Origin: Lathyrus oleraceus
Lineage: Eukaryota > Streptophyta > Magnoliopsida > Fabales > Fabaceae
Length of the DNA stretch: 64,000 bases
Assembly: GCF_024323335.1 (NCBI RefSeq)
Contig: NC_066583.1
Location: 271,370,916 to 271,434,915, forward strand
Reading direction: 5' to 3'
This document shows, piece by piece, positions 48,008 through 59,801 of this stretch. Under the pieces are notes generated by a model. It searched no databases. It had not been told where the DNA came from and saw only the letters and a list, made by a program, of their open reading frames with translations. Numbering within the stretch: position 1 is the stretch's first letter; every line of letters starts with the position of its first letter. The position numbers were made by a program, and so were the translations under genes.

Positions 48008-50707
48008 TTCCTTTCAAATATGTTTGATTTCCCAAACTTCCACCTCAAAATTTATCATGATCCAAGCTTCAAAGGAAAACGTGTTCAACATGAAAGTTGA
48101 TCCCCTTAATCTCACCTTCCCAAAAAGTCCAAGATCATCTCATTTGGCCAAAGGATGAATGACTTGTGCATGGGTGTAAGTTGAAGGACCATTTGGATGT
48201 TTTCCACTTCCACTTTTCATACACAATTGCATGGCCTTCCAACATGAATTCAGCATGACTTTCACTCAATTTTGGATCAGATTGAATCACTTGATGGGCC
48301 TATCACACGTCCATGCAAGCATGCAAAGGAATTACTCAAATTTTGCCAAAATTGGAAGTGTGTGGAAATCAATCTCATGGCCTATAAATAAGACCATCAT
48401 TGCTCAGAATTAAGGACCTCATGCCCAAGCTTTGAACCTGCAACCCCAAACCCTCACCATTGAAGGATAAGCTTGAAGATTTTCTTTGAAAATCGAGTTT
48501 CAATTCTCTATCTGTTTTAAGATTGAAACTCCAAAAGTCCATACCTTTCATTGATCCTAATCACTTCCAACAAGCATCTGAAGCAAGGCCAAGCATAATT
48601 AAAAGCAAGATCGTTCCAATCTGAAGCTCCATTGAAGGTAAATTTTTAGAATTTTCATCTCTTCGATTCTCTCTCAATTCTGCACCATTCTTGTTGATTT
48701 TTGGTTGTCTGAAGTCCTATCAATGTAGGCAAGAAGATTGAGTTGCTTTGAGGTCAAATCGAAGCAACTCAGTTCATGATCCTCAAAATTAAAATCCATA
48801 TAGCTTTTTATATACTTGGAATTGGAGAAAATTGAGGTCAGATTCGTGCTCCTGAGCATTTTTCCTTCAAAGTAGTGTATTCATTTTTCATTGAGTTGAA
48901 CTTGGACCAGACCGGTGGTGCTCACTGGAGATGGATGAGATTAGGTTCATCCTTTGATCATTTTATTTTTGAGTGTGGTATGTTTTTGGAGTATGGTTCA
49001 TTATAACATATCTCTAACATGCATTAACACCAAAATTTCTATTGCCCGACCTCAGATAGTTGTGACTTCTACATAAGTCCAATTACGATTGCTTAACATA
49101 GCGCAAACTTTTGACCCAAATGCATACCATTCTAGTAAGTGATATTGTAAGTCTCCCCCCTTTCATGGTATTGTGTGGAAACTTGGCCTTTTTTCCTTTC
49201 TTTGGAAGATGTCTTGGTTCAAGGATCCATGCTTGTGAATAGAGGGTTGAGTGTTCTCCAAAGAATGACTTAAACAATTGAAAAGCAAAACACCACTAAC
49301 ATCTAATCAACTAACATCTGACTAACTTCTATTATTATTGCTTTTAATTTCAAGTCATTTACTTTATGCAATTTAAATTCAAGTCATTTACCATTTCATT
49401 TACCATTTGCAAATCATTTAACTTGTTTATGTTTATGTCATTTTCACTGTGCTCACTTGAGCCATATGTTGTGATTGTATATATTTGTTTGTGTATCTTG
49501 TTTGTGTTTGTGTTTGTGGTCTTACAGCCTTAAAATACTTAATAAACAAAAAAAATGTGTGTGTGGACTGTTGGATTTGATCTGAGCTTTGGACTTAGAA
49601 TTAGGCAACATCCCCTATGCAAAAGGACTTGGCCAATGTCAACATTTCCGAGACCAAGTTATTGTGATTGAGCTTCCATCTGATGCAAGTATTGGGATCC
49701 ACATGTATTCATCTGCTACATGGTCTTTATGCAAATGTTACTTAGAACCTGTGTCTAATGCCTTATTCTGAGTCAATCAAGAAGTATGTCATCTGATACA
49801 TGGGAAGATTAAGAAGAAGACTGTGAAGTTGCTTGCTTGGATATGGCTATCTTTATTTGATGCCTTGCTCTTCATATTGCTACTTGCTTATTGATATTGC
49901 TTTATTTAAAGTTTAAAGGAAAAATGGGTTTCTATATGACATTCTTGTCTATTGGATTGCATCTCATTGGTCAAATCTTTTCAACTCTTAACTTTTAATT
50001 TTTGCTTAGGATTAGTCTCTTCATCTCCTCCCATTTTCTTAAATTTCAAATCTCTCCCCTTTTTCAAAATCTTCTTTGCTTGTGATTTCTAAACTTAGAC
50101 TTTATTGCAAATTAGAAACTTTGGCCTTATGCCATTGCTTTTTTAAAACTCCTTTCTTAAATCAAACTTATAAATGAATCTAATCATATTGACTTAAAAT
50201 TTCAAAATACAAAAAGAACTAACACTCATTCAAATTCTTTTGGGCCTTTGTGCCTCTTTTAAATTTAAACCTTTATTAAAAGCAATCCACTCATTTTGAA
50301 ATTGATACCACGAACTACGAGGTTTTGATCCCTCATTTTTATGTTGGTACGTAGACACAAGTCTGAAGGTCTTGTCAAACACAAAAATATAAGTAATGAT
50401 TTCTCTTCTCATCCTCACACTCTATTTATTGCAAACATCTTTTATACCAAAAACATACACACACATAAAAAAGGGCTCCCTAGGAGTACCTAGGACACTT
50501 TGGGTGCTAACACACTCCCTCTATGTAACCAACCCCCTTACCTGTAATCTCTGACATTTTATTAGTTTTGGTTTGAAAACTTCTTATCTTTGGGTTTTGT
50601 TCATACTTTTCCCTTTTCCTTTGGAAACAATAAAAGCGCGGTGGCGACTCTGGATTTATTGACGTTAACTTTATCCATAGCTTAATGGTCATGAATTCAG
50701 TGCTACA
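48008..50707 (+). repeat. Ogre 3' LTR, truncated at its start and with an internal deletion
   Basis: Begins at the equivalent of about 35905 in the 5' LTR (TTTCAAATATGTTTGATTTC), so the first 1.15 kb is missing. A second gap at about 48930 removes about 0.9 kb (equivalent of roughly 36830 to 37725). The rest aligns closely to the 5' LTR up to GCTACA. It keeps the TATA box (48383-48390). Confidence 0.88.
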
Positions 50708-52527
50708 CTTGGGACCCCAAGGGAACCAAACAAACACACAATCATCGTGCCAAGGTTGGCCTACCAGTTATGTAATCAACTCATTGCATAATATATAAAA
50801 AAAATGGCACTGAATATCACTTTTTTCCTCGTGCTGTTACTGTAAGTTTTAGTTTTTTTCAAAAAAAATGAAACTTTTTCATTTTTGAATCAAACACGAC
50901 ATGTGAATATAGCAAATTGATCAGAATTTCACGAGGAATATGAATATGGCAATAGTTTTTATTCATTTTATCTCAAATTCATGATTTTTTGACAAAATCA
51001 GATGAACCCTAAAATTTCAAGCAAAAATTAAATGACATATATCAACAATCAATGGACAATAGCTTAGGGGTTTCATTCCTCATGTCAAAATAAACATAAT
51101 GGTAACAAGAATGAGTGAAAAATATGCTTTTATGAGGGAGTTCAAAATAAGCTTTTTTTACCTAACGAAGTGTATCTGTTGCACCTTCAAAAGCACTTCC
51201 ATATGAGAAATAATGATCCATTTAGCTTACTTGAGCCCCCAGGAGTGTGTTGATGTGTTTAGTTTGTGTAGAGACCCTCTGAATTGTTCTACCCGAATCC
51301 ACTTGCAAATGAGAAAATTGATACGTGGTTATGGATTTTTAGGTAATACAACTTGTATTTAATGCATACAGTAACTTATATGAAGTTCATGGAAAGTATT
51401 TGTGGTGGAAAACTAGAAGGAAAGTGGAGGAATAGTGAGTTTCGAAATTTTGGCTTTTAAGCAACAATGGAGTTTTGGAAATTTTAATTTCTGATTCTTG
51501 ATGGAAATGTGAGTTTCTATGTGTTTCAGAAATTCATTTAAGGCTAGTGGAGTGTGTTTACGATGAAAGAATGGATGTATTGTGGTTGAATATGTTTGAA
51601 GTTCAAAATGGAATGAAAATGTGGAAAGAGTGCAAGAATGATTCAATGTTCTTTCTTGCTTGATGATGGATGTTTTCTGCCTGTTTAAGCATTGCAATGA
51701 GGTCTCCTTTTATAGTGAATGAATTCAGATTTACTGCAGTGGTTATTGGTATTATTTGATGGACTTTGGATCAAATATAAAAAAATGGTGAAAAATACAA
51801 AAGTACTTTTGCTTTTGAGATAGCTCTTAAGTTGTCATCCTAAGCAATCACTTTTGGTTGTACAAGTTGACTCCAATATTCAGAACATCATTCATGGCTT
51901 AGGGAACAAGTAATGGCCAAAAGTGCTTTTCAAAGTCTGTCCATAATGTAATTCAAGTTGGCACATTGGACCATGTTTTTCTCCCTTGTATTGAGATCAA
52001 ACTTCCACAATCTTGGTACCATTCTGAAGATTTCATGGGATACTACAAGTTTCATGTTGATCACAAGTCTTGGAAATGTTTGAAAAGTGTCCAAAAAGTG
52101 CCTCAAACTCGTGTGGCCAAAACTGACTAGGACTTAGAAAAATCTGGCTCAATTTGAACTTTGTTGATCATGGTGAAACCTCTACTTCGGTGATCCATAT
52201 ATTTCAATTGATAAGGGATTTTGAATGGATTTTTTCACTAAGATGAAGTAGGGAGTATGATATTTGAATGAAGCTATCAAGAATCAATAGTGGTGGTTTG
52301 AATTGTTCATAAAGAATCCATAAAGTCATGCACTTGATAAGGTTTAAAACTTAGAAAATTTTCTAAGTGTTTTGGATTTTTCAACAACTTGAAACCCTAA
52401 CTTTGATCATCAATATCTTCCGATTCAAGAAAGCTCTTGGCTTGTAATTTTCATCAACTTGTAGTATCAAACTTCCACAATCTTGATACCATTCTGAAGA
52501 TTTCATAGGATACTACAACTTGTAGTA
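50708..52527 (-). repeat. Older Tat-like LTR, fragment 3 (5' part)
   Basis: Continuation of fragment 2 after the Ogre element. AT-rich with no coding sequence. On the minus strand there is CATTCACTATAAAAGGAGAC (around 51705-51720), a good TATA box, which fits an LTR promoter. The right end is scrambled (see junction repeat at 52528-52603), so the LTR start is not placed. Confidence 0.5.
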
Positions 52528-52603
52528 TCAATTTATTTAAATGGTCCTTGAATATAGCATAATAGAGTAGCTCGCATCCACATGGACCATTTAAATAAAT
52601 TGA
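52528..52603. repeat. 20-bp perfect inverted repeat at the LTR/copia junction
   Basis: TCAATTTATTTAAATGGTCC (52528-52547) is the exact reverse complement of 52584-52603, with 36 bases between. The second copy belongs to the copia integrase frame (MDHLNKL), so the first is an inverted copy of it placed at the junction. Confidence 0.85.
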
Positions 52604-55015
52604 CTCATAAAAAATTAGTAATATATCTACTAAACTTACATTTAAAAACAGATATATTGTGTGATGTATGTAAAAAAGGAAAACTAGTAAAGAAAATGTT
52701 CAAATCCAAAAATATTATTTCTACAAATTGGTCTTTACAACTTTTACACATGGATCATTTTGGCTTATCCATAACTATGCATTTTGGTGGAAATTACTAT
52801 GAACTACTTATTTTGGATGATTACTCTCATTATACATAGACATTGTTTATTTCTTATTAAAAAAATCTTTTATTTCCTTTAGAAAACTTTTCAAAATTAT
52901 TCAAAATGAGAAAGGATTAAACATTTCATCCATCATAAGTGATTATGGAAAGGTGAATTTCAAAATGAGAATTTTGAAATCTTTTGTAATGAAAATGAAG
53001 TTGAATACCTCATGAACTCCACAACAAAATTGAGTAGTAAAAAATAAAAACATACATCTTAAAAAGCTAGCAATGATAATGTTTAATGAAATCAATCTTC
53101 CTAATTTTTTCTAGAAAAATGCAATAAGCATTAAATGTTATGTTATGAACAAATTTGTCATAAGACTTATTCTAAAACCAAATCCCTATTAAATATAACC
53201 AAATATTTAACAACTTTTTGTGTTTGGATGTAAATGTCTTGTTATTCTAAAACCAAATCCCTATTAAATATAACCAAATATTTAACAACTTCTTGTGTTT
53301 GGATGTAAATGTCTTGTCTTAAATAACAGAAAAGACAATCTTGACAAATTTTATGCTAAAGTTAATGAAGGTTTATTTCTTAGTTATTCTATTTCTATTA
53401 ATGTTTTTCAAACTTATAACAAATCTAGAAGAAATTTACATGTTATCATTGACGAAAGTAACCCCAAAATTATTGTAGAGAGATAGTTTGGTGATTGTGT
53501 ATAAATATTGAGAAAACATTTCATAGAAGATAATGACAAATATGAGAAAGAAAAACAAACTCATCAAAATTTACCCAAAGAACGGAGAACTTCAAGAGGC
53601 CACCCCATTGAAAATGTCAGACGAGACATCTCACAAGGGGAAACGACTCAAAACTCTCTAAATTAAGTATGCCACTGAATGTTTTTATTTCAAAAATTAA
53701 AACCATTAACATTAATGAGGTTGTCATTGATAAAAACTTGTCACTTCCTATGCAAAAGGAATTAAGTAATTTTAAAGAAACAAGGTTTAGAACATTGTTT
53801 CTAAGCCTAAATAAAATATATTAATTTGAACCAAATAATTTTTTCATAACAAGCTTTATGAAATAGTGTCATTTTAAGAAACAAAGCAAAACTTATTGTC
53901 AAATGTTAAAATCAATAATGTGGCTAGATTAGAAGCCATTTGTATACTTCTTGATTTTTCTTGCATCATGGATTATAAATTATTCTAAATGGATGTAAAA
54001 AGTGTGTTTCTAAATGGCTACATCCAAGAAGAATTATAATGTGATCAACCCTCCAAATTTATAAACTTTGAATTTCTTAACCATGTTTTCAAGTTGAAAA
54101 AAACTTTATATGGCTTAAAACAAATCCATCACGCTTTGTATTACCATTTCAGGAAATTTCTACTTAAAAATAATTTTGAAAGAGGGAAAGTTGATACAAC
54201 AATTTTGTTTAAAAATTTAAACATGACATATTTTTCGTTCAAATATATGTGGATGATAACATCTTTTGTGTTACTATTGAATCTCTACGTAAGGATTTTT
54301 ATGATATTGTGCAAAGTGAATTTGAAAGGCTCGTGATGGGTGAGCTTCACTACTTCCTTGGTCTACGAATCCTACAAACAAAGTAAGAGACATTCATAAC
54401 TCAATCAAAATATTGCAAGAGCTTCTCAAAATATTTGGAATGCAAAATGCAAAAGATATATCCATTCACATGTGCACCTCATGCTACCTTAATCAAGATG
54501 AGAGAGGTAAGTTATTAGAACAAAGTAAACATAGAAGTGTGATCGGCTATCTACTTTATCGTATTGCTAGTTGTCATAATATAATAATTATCATTTACAT
54601 GTGTGCTCTCCTTCAATCAGATACCAAAGAATTACATCTATATGTTGTTAAACACGTTATAAAATACCTCATTGACACATAATACATAGGTTTATGGTTC
54701 TCTAAAGGGACATATTACACTTTGAAAGGGTACTTTGATTAAGACTTTTGTATGATGTAAAATGGATACAAAAATACTAGTGCAACATAACACTTTCTTG
54801 AAAACTCTTTAGTATCTTAGCACCTAAAAAATCAAATGTTGCATTATTCGTCGCTAAAGCGGAGTACATAGGTGCATGTAGTTATTGTGCGCAAATAATT
54901 TAATGAAACATCAGTTAAGTGATTACAATATTAATATCAAACTGTCTCGATTAAAGTAACAACATTACACCATAAATCTATAAAAAATAATCATTACTTC
55001 ACTCACGGACTTAGG
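52548..55015 (+). pseudogene. SIRE-like copia pol: integrase, RT and RNase H, heavily decayed
   Basis: Picks up the copia polyprotein that broke off at 28206: HMDHLNKLTHKKLVIYLLNL, CDVCKKGKLVKKM (zinc motif) and LLHMDHFGLS with the first integrase Asp, then a long decayed integrase core. RT traces are ARLEAICILLDFS, FLNGYIQEEL and HVFKLKKTLYGLKQIHHALY; the YVDD region reads MWMITSF, so the catalytic motif is lost. RNase H traces are IGYLLYRIAS, VAKAEYIGACSYCAQ and IKNNHYFTHGL. Stops and frameshifts throughout; a 75-bp tandem duplication lies at 53169-53318. Confidence 0.82.
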
Positions 55016-55169
55016 GCCAAATAAAATGTATGCATTTTTCGTTCAACCATTTTTTCCAATCTCCATTATCTGTGAATTCATCTCAAAATCATTCTCTCAT
55101 TTGTGTCAAAATCATGCATCGAAAAGAGAAAGAAAACCAACCTCTTTCAACTTTGGTTATGTTTATTAT
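55016..55169. other. Copia-flanking remnant before the Tork-like LTR
   Basis: Short AT-rich stretch between the last recognisable RNase H residues and the next LTR; nothing identified. Confidence 0.4.
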
Positions 55170-55704
55170 TGAATTGTAATTCATTTTGTTGAAGTCGGTT
55201 GCTCGATAGAAGTAAGAAAATGTCGAATCACCTAGGTGTCGAAATGTATAGTATGTCGAAGTGTATCTAGACAGAGTTGTTAGACTTAGCTTTATTTGTG
55301 TTTTAGCTGAGTTGGTTAGTTTGTTAAGAGATTTCCTAGGTTGCAATAAATCTCAATCTATAAATAGGGAGGTCCCTTATTATTGATTGTAACAACTTGG
55401 AAGTGAATAATTGAAGTTTGCAAAGTTTGAGAGCAAAGAGAAACTTCGCAAAATTTTCAAGTTCTTCTTCCTTTTCTCAAAAAACCTAAATTTTATTTTC
55501 TTCTTCAATTCAATTTTTGTTTCTTTTTATTATCAATTATACAGTGAAATCTTGCAACCAAAGTGTGGTTGGTTCACTCGAGTGAAGAGTTAAGAACAAA
55601 AGGAGTAATCAAACAGAAAGATTGATTCTTATTCATCAAGATTTGGTTCGGAATTCATCAAGCTTTTGTGAAATTCATAAGGGGGAATTGGTGAATTTAC
55701 AACA
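55170..55704 (+). repeat. Tork-like copia 5' LTR
   Basis: Begins TGAATTGTAATTCATTTTG, has a TATA box (TATAAATA, 55359-55366), and ends near TTTACAACA before the primer site. Confidence 0.8.
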
Positions 55705-55706
55705 TC

Positions 55707-55720
55707 TGGTATTTAGAGCG
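55707..55720 (+). other. Primer binding site, tRNA-Met type
   Basis: TGGTATTTAGAGCG resembles the usual copia primer site TGGTATCAGAGC; two or three bases differ. Confidence 0.7.
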
Positions 55721-55749
55721 TTGGCTAAGTGGTCCGTGGGAAGAAAAAC

Positions 55750-56660
55750 ATGATGGCGTTGAATCATCCGAATGGACATTTTCCGGCGAGTCTCCCAATT
55801 CTGAAGGGTCAGAATTGTGAGAATTAGTATAAATAGATTAAGGTTATTTTCTGTTGTCAAGATCTTTAGAATCTTGTGAAGGAGGAAATGATGCCTCTTG
55901 AAGTAACTGATGAACAAAAGGATGCACACAAAGAACTGAAGAAAAAAGATTATAAAGCTCTCTTTATAATTCATCAATGTGTTAATTCCGATAATTTCGA
56001 AAAGGTCGGTGATGTAGAATCGTCGAAAGAAGCATGGGAGATCTTTGAGAAATAATTTGGAGGTGCATAAAACGTGAAAGAGGTGAGGTTACAAACTCAC
56101 AAAAGAACATAAGAATTGCTTTAGATGGAAGACAATGAAAGCATCACTAATTTTTTCACTAGGGTTATAAAACTGGTGAATCAAATCAAGGTATGCGAAG
56201 AAGTGTTAACATCAAGATCAGTTGTTTCAAAGATCTTAAGGTCATTGACTCTAAAGTTCGACCACGTGGTAGTATCCATAGAAGAGTCGAAAGATTTGTC
56301 AACATTGACAAAGGAAGAGCTTCAAGTGACACTTGAATCTTATGAACAAAGGAAGGCTTAAAAAGTTGCAGGCAAGTTGAAGAATGATGTGGCTTTGCAA
56401 GCACAGTCAGCAAGAGAAAAGAAAGGTAAAGGGAAGAGTGGATCGACTACAAAGGTAGATGAGGCTACAATAATTCGATTGGTCGAAATCATCAAGAAGG
56501 AGGTTGGTCGAATCAGAGAAAGTCTGCATACCAAAGAAACCAAATAGGTGATGTTGCACGTAGAGGAAGAAGTGGTGGTCGAAAACCTGATAAAAGTCAC
56601 ATTCAGTATTTGAATTGTCAGAAGTATGGTCACTAATCAAGTGATTGTCCTGAAAAATAA
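55750..56660 (+). pseudogene. Tork-like copia gag
   Basis: From ATG 55750 (MMALNHPNGHFPASLPIL) the frame shows the copia gag pattern: VTDEQKDAHKELKKKDYKAL, ESSKEAWEIFEK, VKEVRLQTHKRT, MEDNESITNFFTRVIKLVNQ and LTLKFDHVVVSIEESKDLST. It has at least seven stops, several of them TAG at places that are normally Trp or Gln. The zinc knuckle near 56616-56648 reads C-Q-K-Y-G-H-stop-S-S-D-C, so the second Cys is Tyr and a stop follows the His. A frameshift lies between about 56340 and 56600. Confidence 0.85.
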
Positions 56661-59600
56661 AAGAATCGGGAAACTGATGCAAAGTTTACAAAGCATAAAG
56701 AAGAAGAGATGTTGTTGATGGTCACAAAAGAGATGAAGAAAGATTCCAGGACCAATGGTACTTGGACTCAGGATGCTCATCACACATGATTGGTAGGAAA
56801 TATTGGTTTGTCAACATGAAACCCTCAATGAAGAACATGGTAAATTTTCAAATGACAAAACTCTAGTAGCTAAAGGTATTTGTAATGTTCTGTACATACC
56901 AGGCATGAAACCCTCAATGAAGAAATATGACAAAAGGTCGGTAATTTCCAATGTACTGTACATACCAGGCATGAAAAATAATTGCTCAACATAGGGAAGT
57001 TGATTGAAAAGAACTACAAAGTGTCGATCAAAGACAAGATGATGAGACTTCTCGACTTAGGTGCAAGGTTAATCTTGAAGGCGCATATGTCTCAAAATAG
57101 AACCTTCAGGATTGAACTTAATGTGATAGAGCACAAGTGCCTTGCAACTGCAGCTAGCAAGGATGAATGAATATGGCACTATAGACTTGGTAATCTCAAT
57201 TTCAAAGACATCAGAGATCTGAAAATAAGAAATATGGTTTCAGGGTTACCAAAAATCGACATTACAAATGAAGTGTGTAAGGAATGTGTGCATGCGAAGC
57301 AGCATAAGAACAACTTCAAGAAGGATGAAGGAAGCAAGTCGAAGGCAATACTTGAAGTCATATACTATGATGTGTATGGTCATATCCAGGTGGATTTCGA
57401 TTGGAGGTAATAAATACTTTGTCACATTCATATATGATTTCAGTCAAAAACGTGGAATAACTTGTTCAAGAAGAAAAGTGAAGTGATCGAGGTACTTCCC
57501 AAATTTAAATCTATGGTTGAAATACAAAGTGGTCGAAAGCTCAAGGTTTTGAGGATTATTGGTGGTGGAGAATATGTGTCGAAAGACTTCGACATATTAT
57601 GTGAGAAAGAGGGGATTGTGCATGAGATGTTGCCACCCTACACTCCACAACAGAATGGAACTGCAGAAAGAAAGAACATAACTATCATGAATATGGTGAA
57701 AACTATGTTGAAACACAAGCATCTACCCAAAATATCACGGGGAGAAGTTGTGTCGACAATAACATACCTTTTGAACATATGTCAGACGAAAAGGCTAGAA
57801 GGAATCACACAAGAGGAATGTTGGTCTAGTGTCAAGCCTAGCTTGAGTCATCTGAAAGTGTTTAGATCAATAGCACATAGATATGTTCCTGATCAGTTGA
57901 GAAGAAAACTTGATGACAAGTCGAGTCAAATGATCCTAATAGGATATCATTCGACTAGAGGTTACAAATTGTTTGACCCAGTCAACAAGCAAGTAGTGAT
58001 CGGCAAGGATGTGATCATAGATGAGCTTAAGGAATGGGATTAAACTGAAAATGTAAAAAAGGATTAAGTGAGAATCCTATATGAAGAACCAGCAAGTGAG
58101 GTCGAAAGAGAAGTTTGACAAGAAGAAGTCGGAGGTCAAGCAAGCACAAGCAAACCTCAAATTACAAGACACGTGCCTCCAAGGTTGCAAGAATGTGTGA
58201 TTACATCAAATGATATGGTCAATAATGAAGGTGAGTTGGCATACTAGGCTTTCTATGCAAATTTCGAACAAGTCAATGCAATTGAGGCATTGAAGGATCT
58301 GAAGTAGGTGAAACAATGAATGAGGAACTGAAGTCCATCGAAGTCAACAACACTTGGTCAGTTGTTGAATTTCCTCAAGGCAAGAGGGCAATCGATGTGA
58401 AGTGGGTATACAAGGTGAAGTTGAATCCCAAAGGTGAAGTAACTCGACGCAAGGCAAGACTTGTGGAAAAAGGATTTCTTCAAAAGGAAGGAATCGACTT
58501 CAATGAAGTTTTTTCACCTGTTGCTAAGATCGAAACAATCAGTTTGGTTGTTGGTTTAGAAAACATGAATAATTGGCACATATGTCAAATGAATGTGAAA
58601 TGTGCATTCCTGAATGGCCCTTAGATGAAGAAGTTTATGTTGCACAACCAGTTGGATTTATGAAGCAAGGAAAAGAAATCAAGGTATAGATGCTGCATAA
58701 AGCCTTGTACGGACTTAACAAGCTCCAAGAGCTTGGAATAAGAAGATAGATAATTTCCTAAAGGATAAGGAATTTGTGAAGTGCACAACTGAGCATAAAG
58801 TGTATTAAGAAGAAACAATATTGAATTGCTTATAATATGTCTTTATGTTGATGACATGTTGATAACAAGAAGTTGCAAGAAGGAGATCGAAGATTTCAAA
58901 CATGACTTAAGTAAGGAGTTTGAAATGTCAGACTTAGGAAATCTCTCATACTTCTTTGGTATCGAATTCTACAAGCGTAGTATAGGATTAATGATGCACC
59001 AAAGAAGATATGTGGGATAAATACTCAAGAGAATTGAGATGCAAGATTGCAACCCAACTTTGACTCCAACTGAACTCATATTGCAACTATCGAAAGACAC
59101 AAATGGAGATGATGTCGATTCAACGCAGTACAGAAGACTCATTGGATGATTTTGATACCTTTGTCACAGAAGGCATGATCAGCATACAGTGTAGGTATGG
59201 TGAGTAAATTCATGCAGAAGCCAAAAGTATCACACCTAGAAGCAACAAAGAGGACAATAAGGTATCTGAAAGGAACTCTCGACATGTAGTTGATGAAGGA
59301 AAAGAACGCAAGCTAGTGGGATACACCAACTCAATTTGGTGTAGTGATGCTGAGGATAGAAAACTCACAGCTGGCTATGTGTTTATGCTAGGTGGTGCAC
59401 CAGTTTCTTGGAGTTCAAGAAAGGAGTCAGTAGTAACATTATCATCGTTTGAATCAGAATACATAGTTGCTTCTCTTTGTGCATATCAAGCAACATGGAT
59501 GGTGAATTTAATCGAAAAAATTATAGGGAAGAATCATAGAGCGATTATCATGAAGATCGACAACATGTTTACTATCAATCTGGAAAAGAATCCGATATCA

Positions 59601-59770
59601 CATGGATGAAGCAGGCACATCGAAATGGGGTTCCATTATCTTCGAGGGCAAGTGGAAAAAGTGAAGTTGAACTTGGAACATTGCAAAACTGAGAATCAGA
59701 TAGCATACATCATGATGAAAGGAGTGCAAGTTGAAGTGTTCAAGAAACTAAGGTTTATGATGAATGTAGA
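56661..59770 (+). pseudogene. Tork-like copia pol: integrase, RT, RNase H
   Basis: Recognisable parts: pre-integrase (IWHYRLGNLNFKDIRDLKI), integrase with PPYTPQQNGTAERKN, RT (WVYKVKLNPKGEVTRRKARL, MNVKCAFLNG, LYVDDMLIT) and RNase H (SWSSRKESVVTLSSFESEYI). Losses: integrase second Asp region reads IIGGGEY in place of S-D-G-G-G-E-Y; the RT block before CAFLNG has Asn for Asp; RNase H GYTNSIW has Asn for Asp. YVDD is intact. The segment 56816-56985 holds partial duplications of the sequence around GGCATGAAACCCTCAATGAA. Many stops and frameshifts. Confidence 0.85.
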
Positions 59771-59801
59771 TAGTTTAGACACAATGAATCAGATGGTGTA
59801 T

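Larger units (their letters stand above)
34759..50707 (+). mobile_element. Ogre retrotransposon with both LTRs but no integrase, 15.9 kb
   Basis: Starts TGTAAGACCCCAATTTTGACC, ends GTGCTACA, with imperfect target duplication CCTGG (34754-34758) and CTTGG (50708-50712). Order: long LTR, primer site TGGCGACTCTGCTAGGGA, leader, ORF1, gag-protease, intron, RT, RNase H, archaeal-type RNase H, then an abrupt switch into the middle of the 3' LTR. The extra ORF1 and the intron before RT define Ogre within the Tat lineage. Integrase, 3' untranslated region and the first 1.1 kb of the 3' LTR are deleted. It is a different LTR subfamily from 268-5129. Confidence 0.93.
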
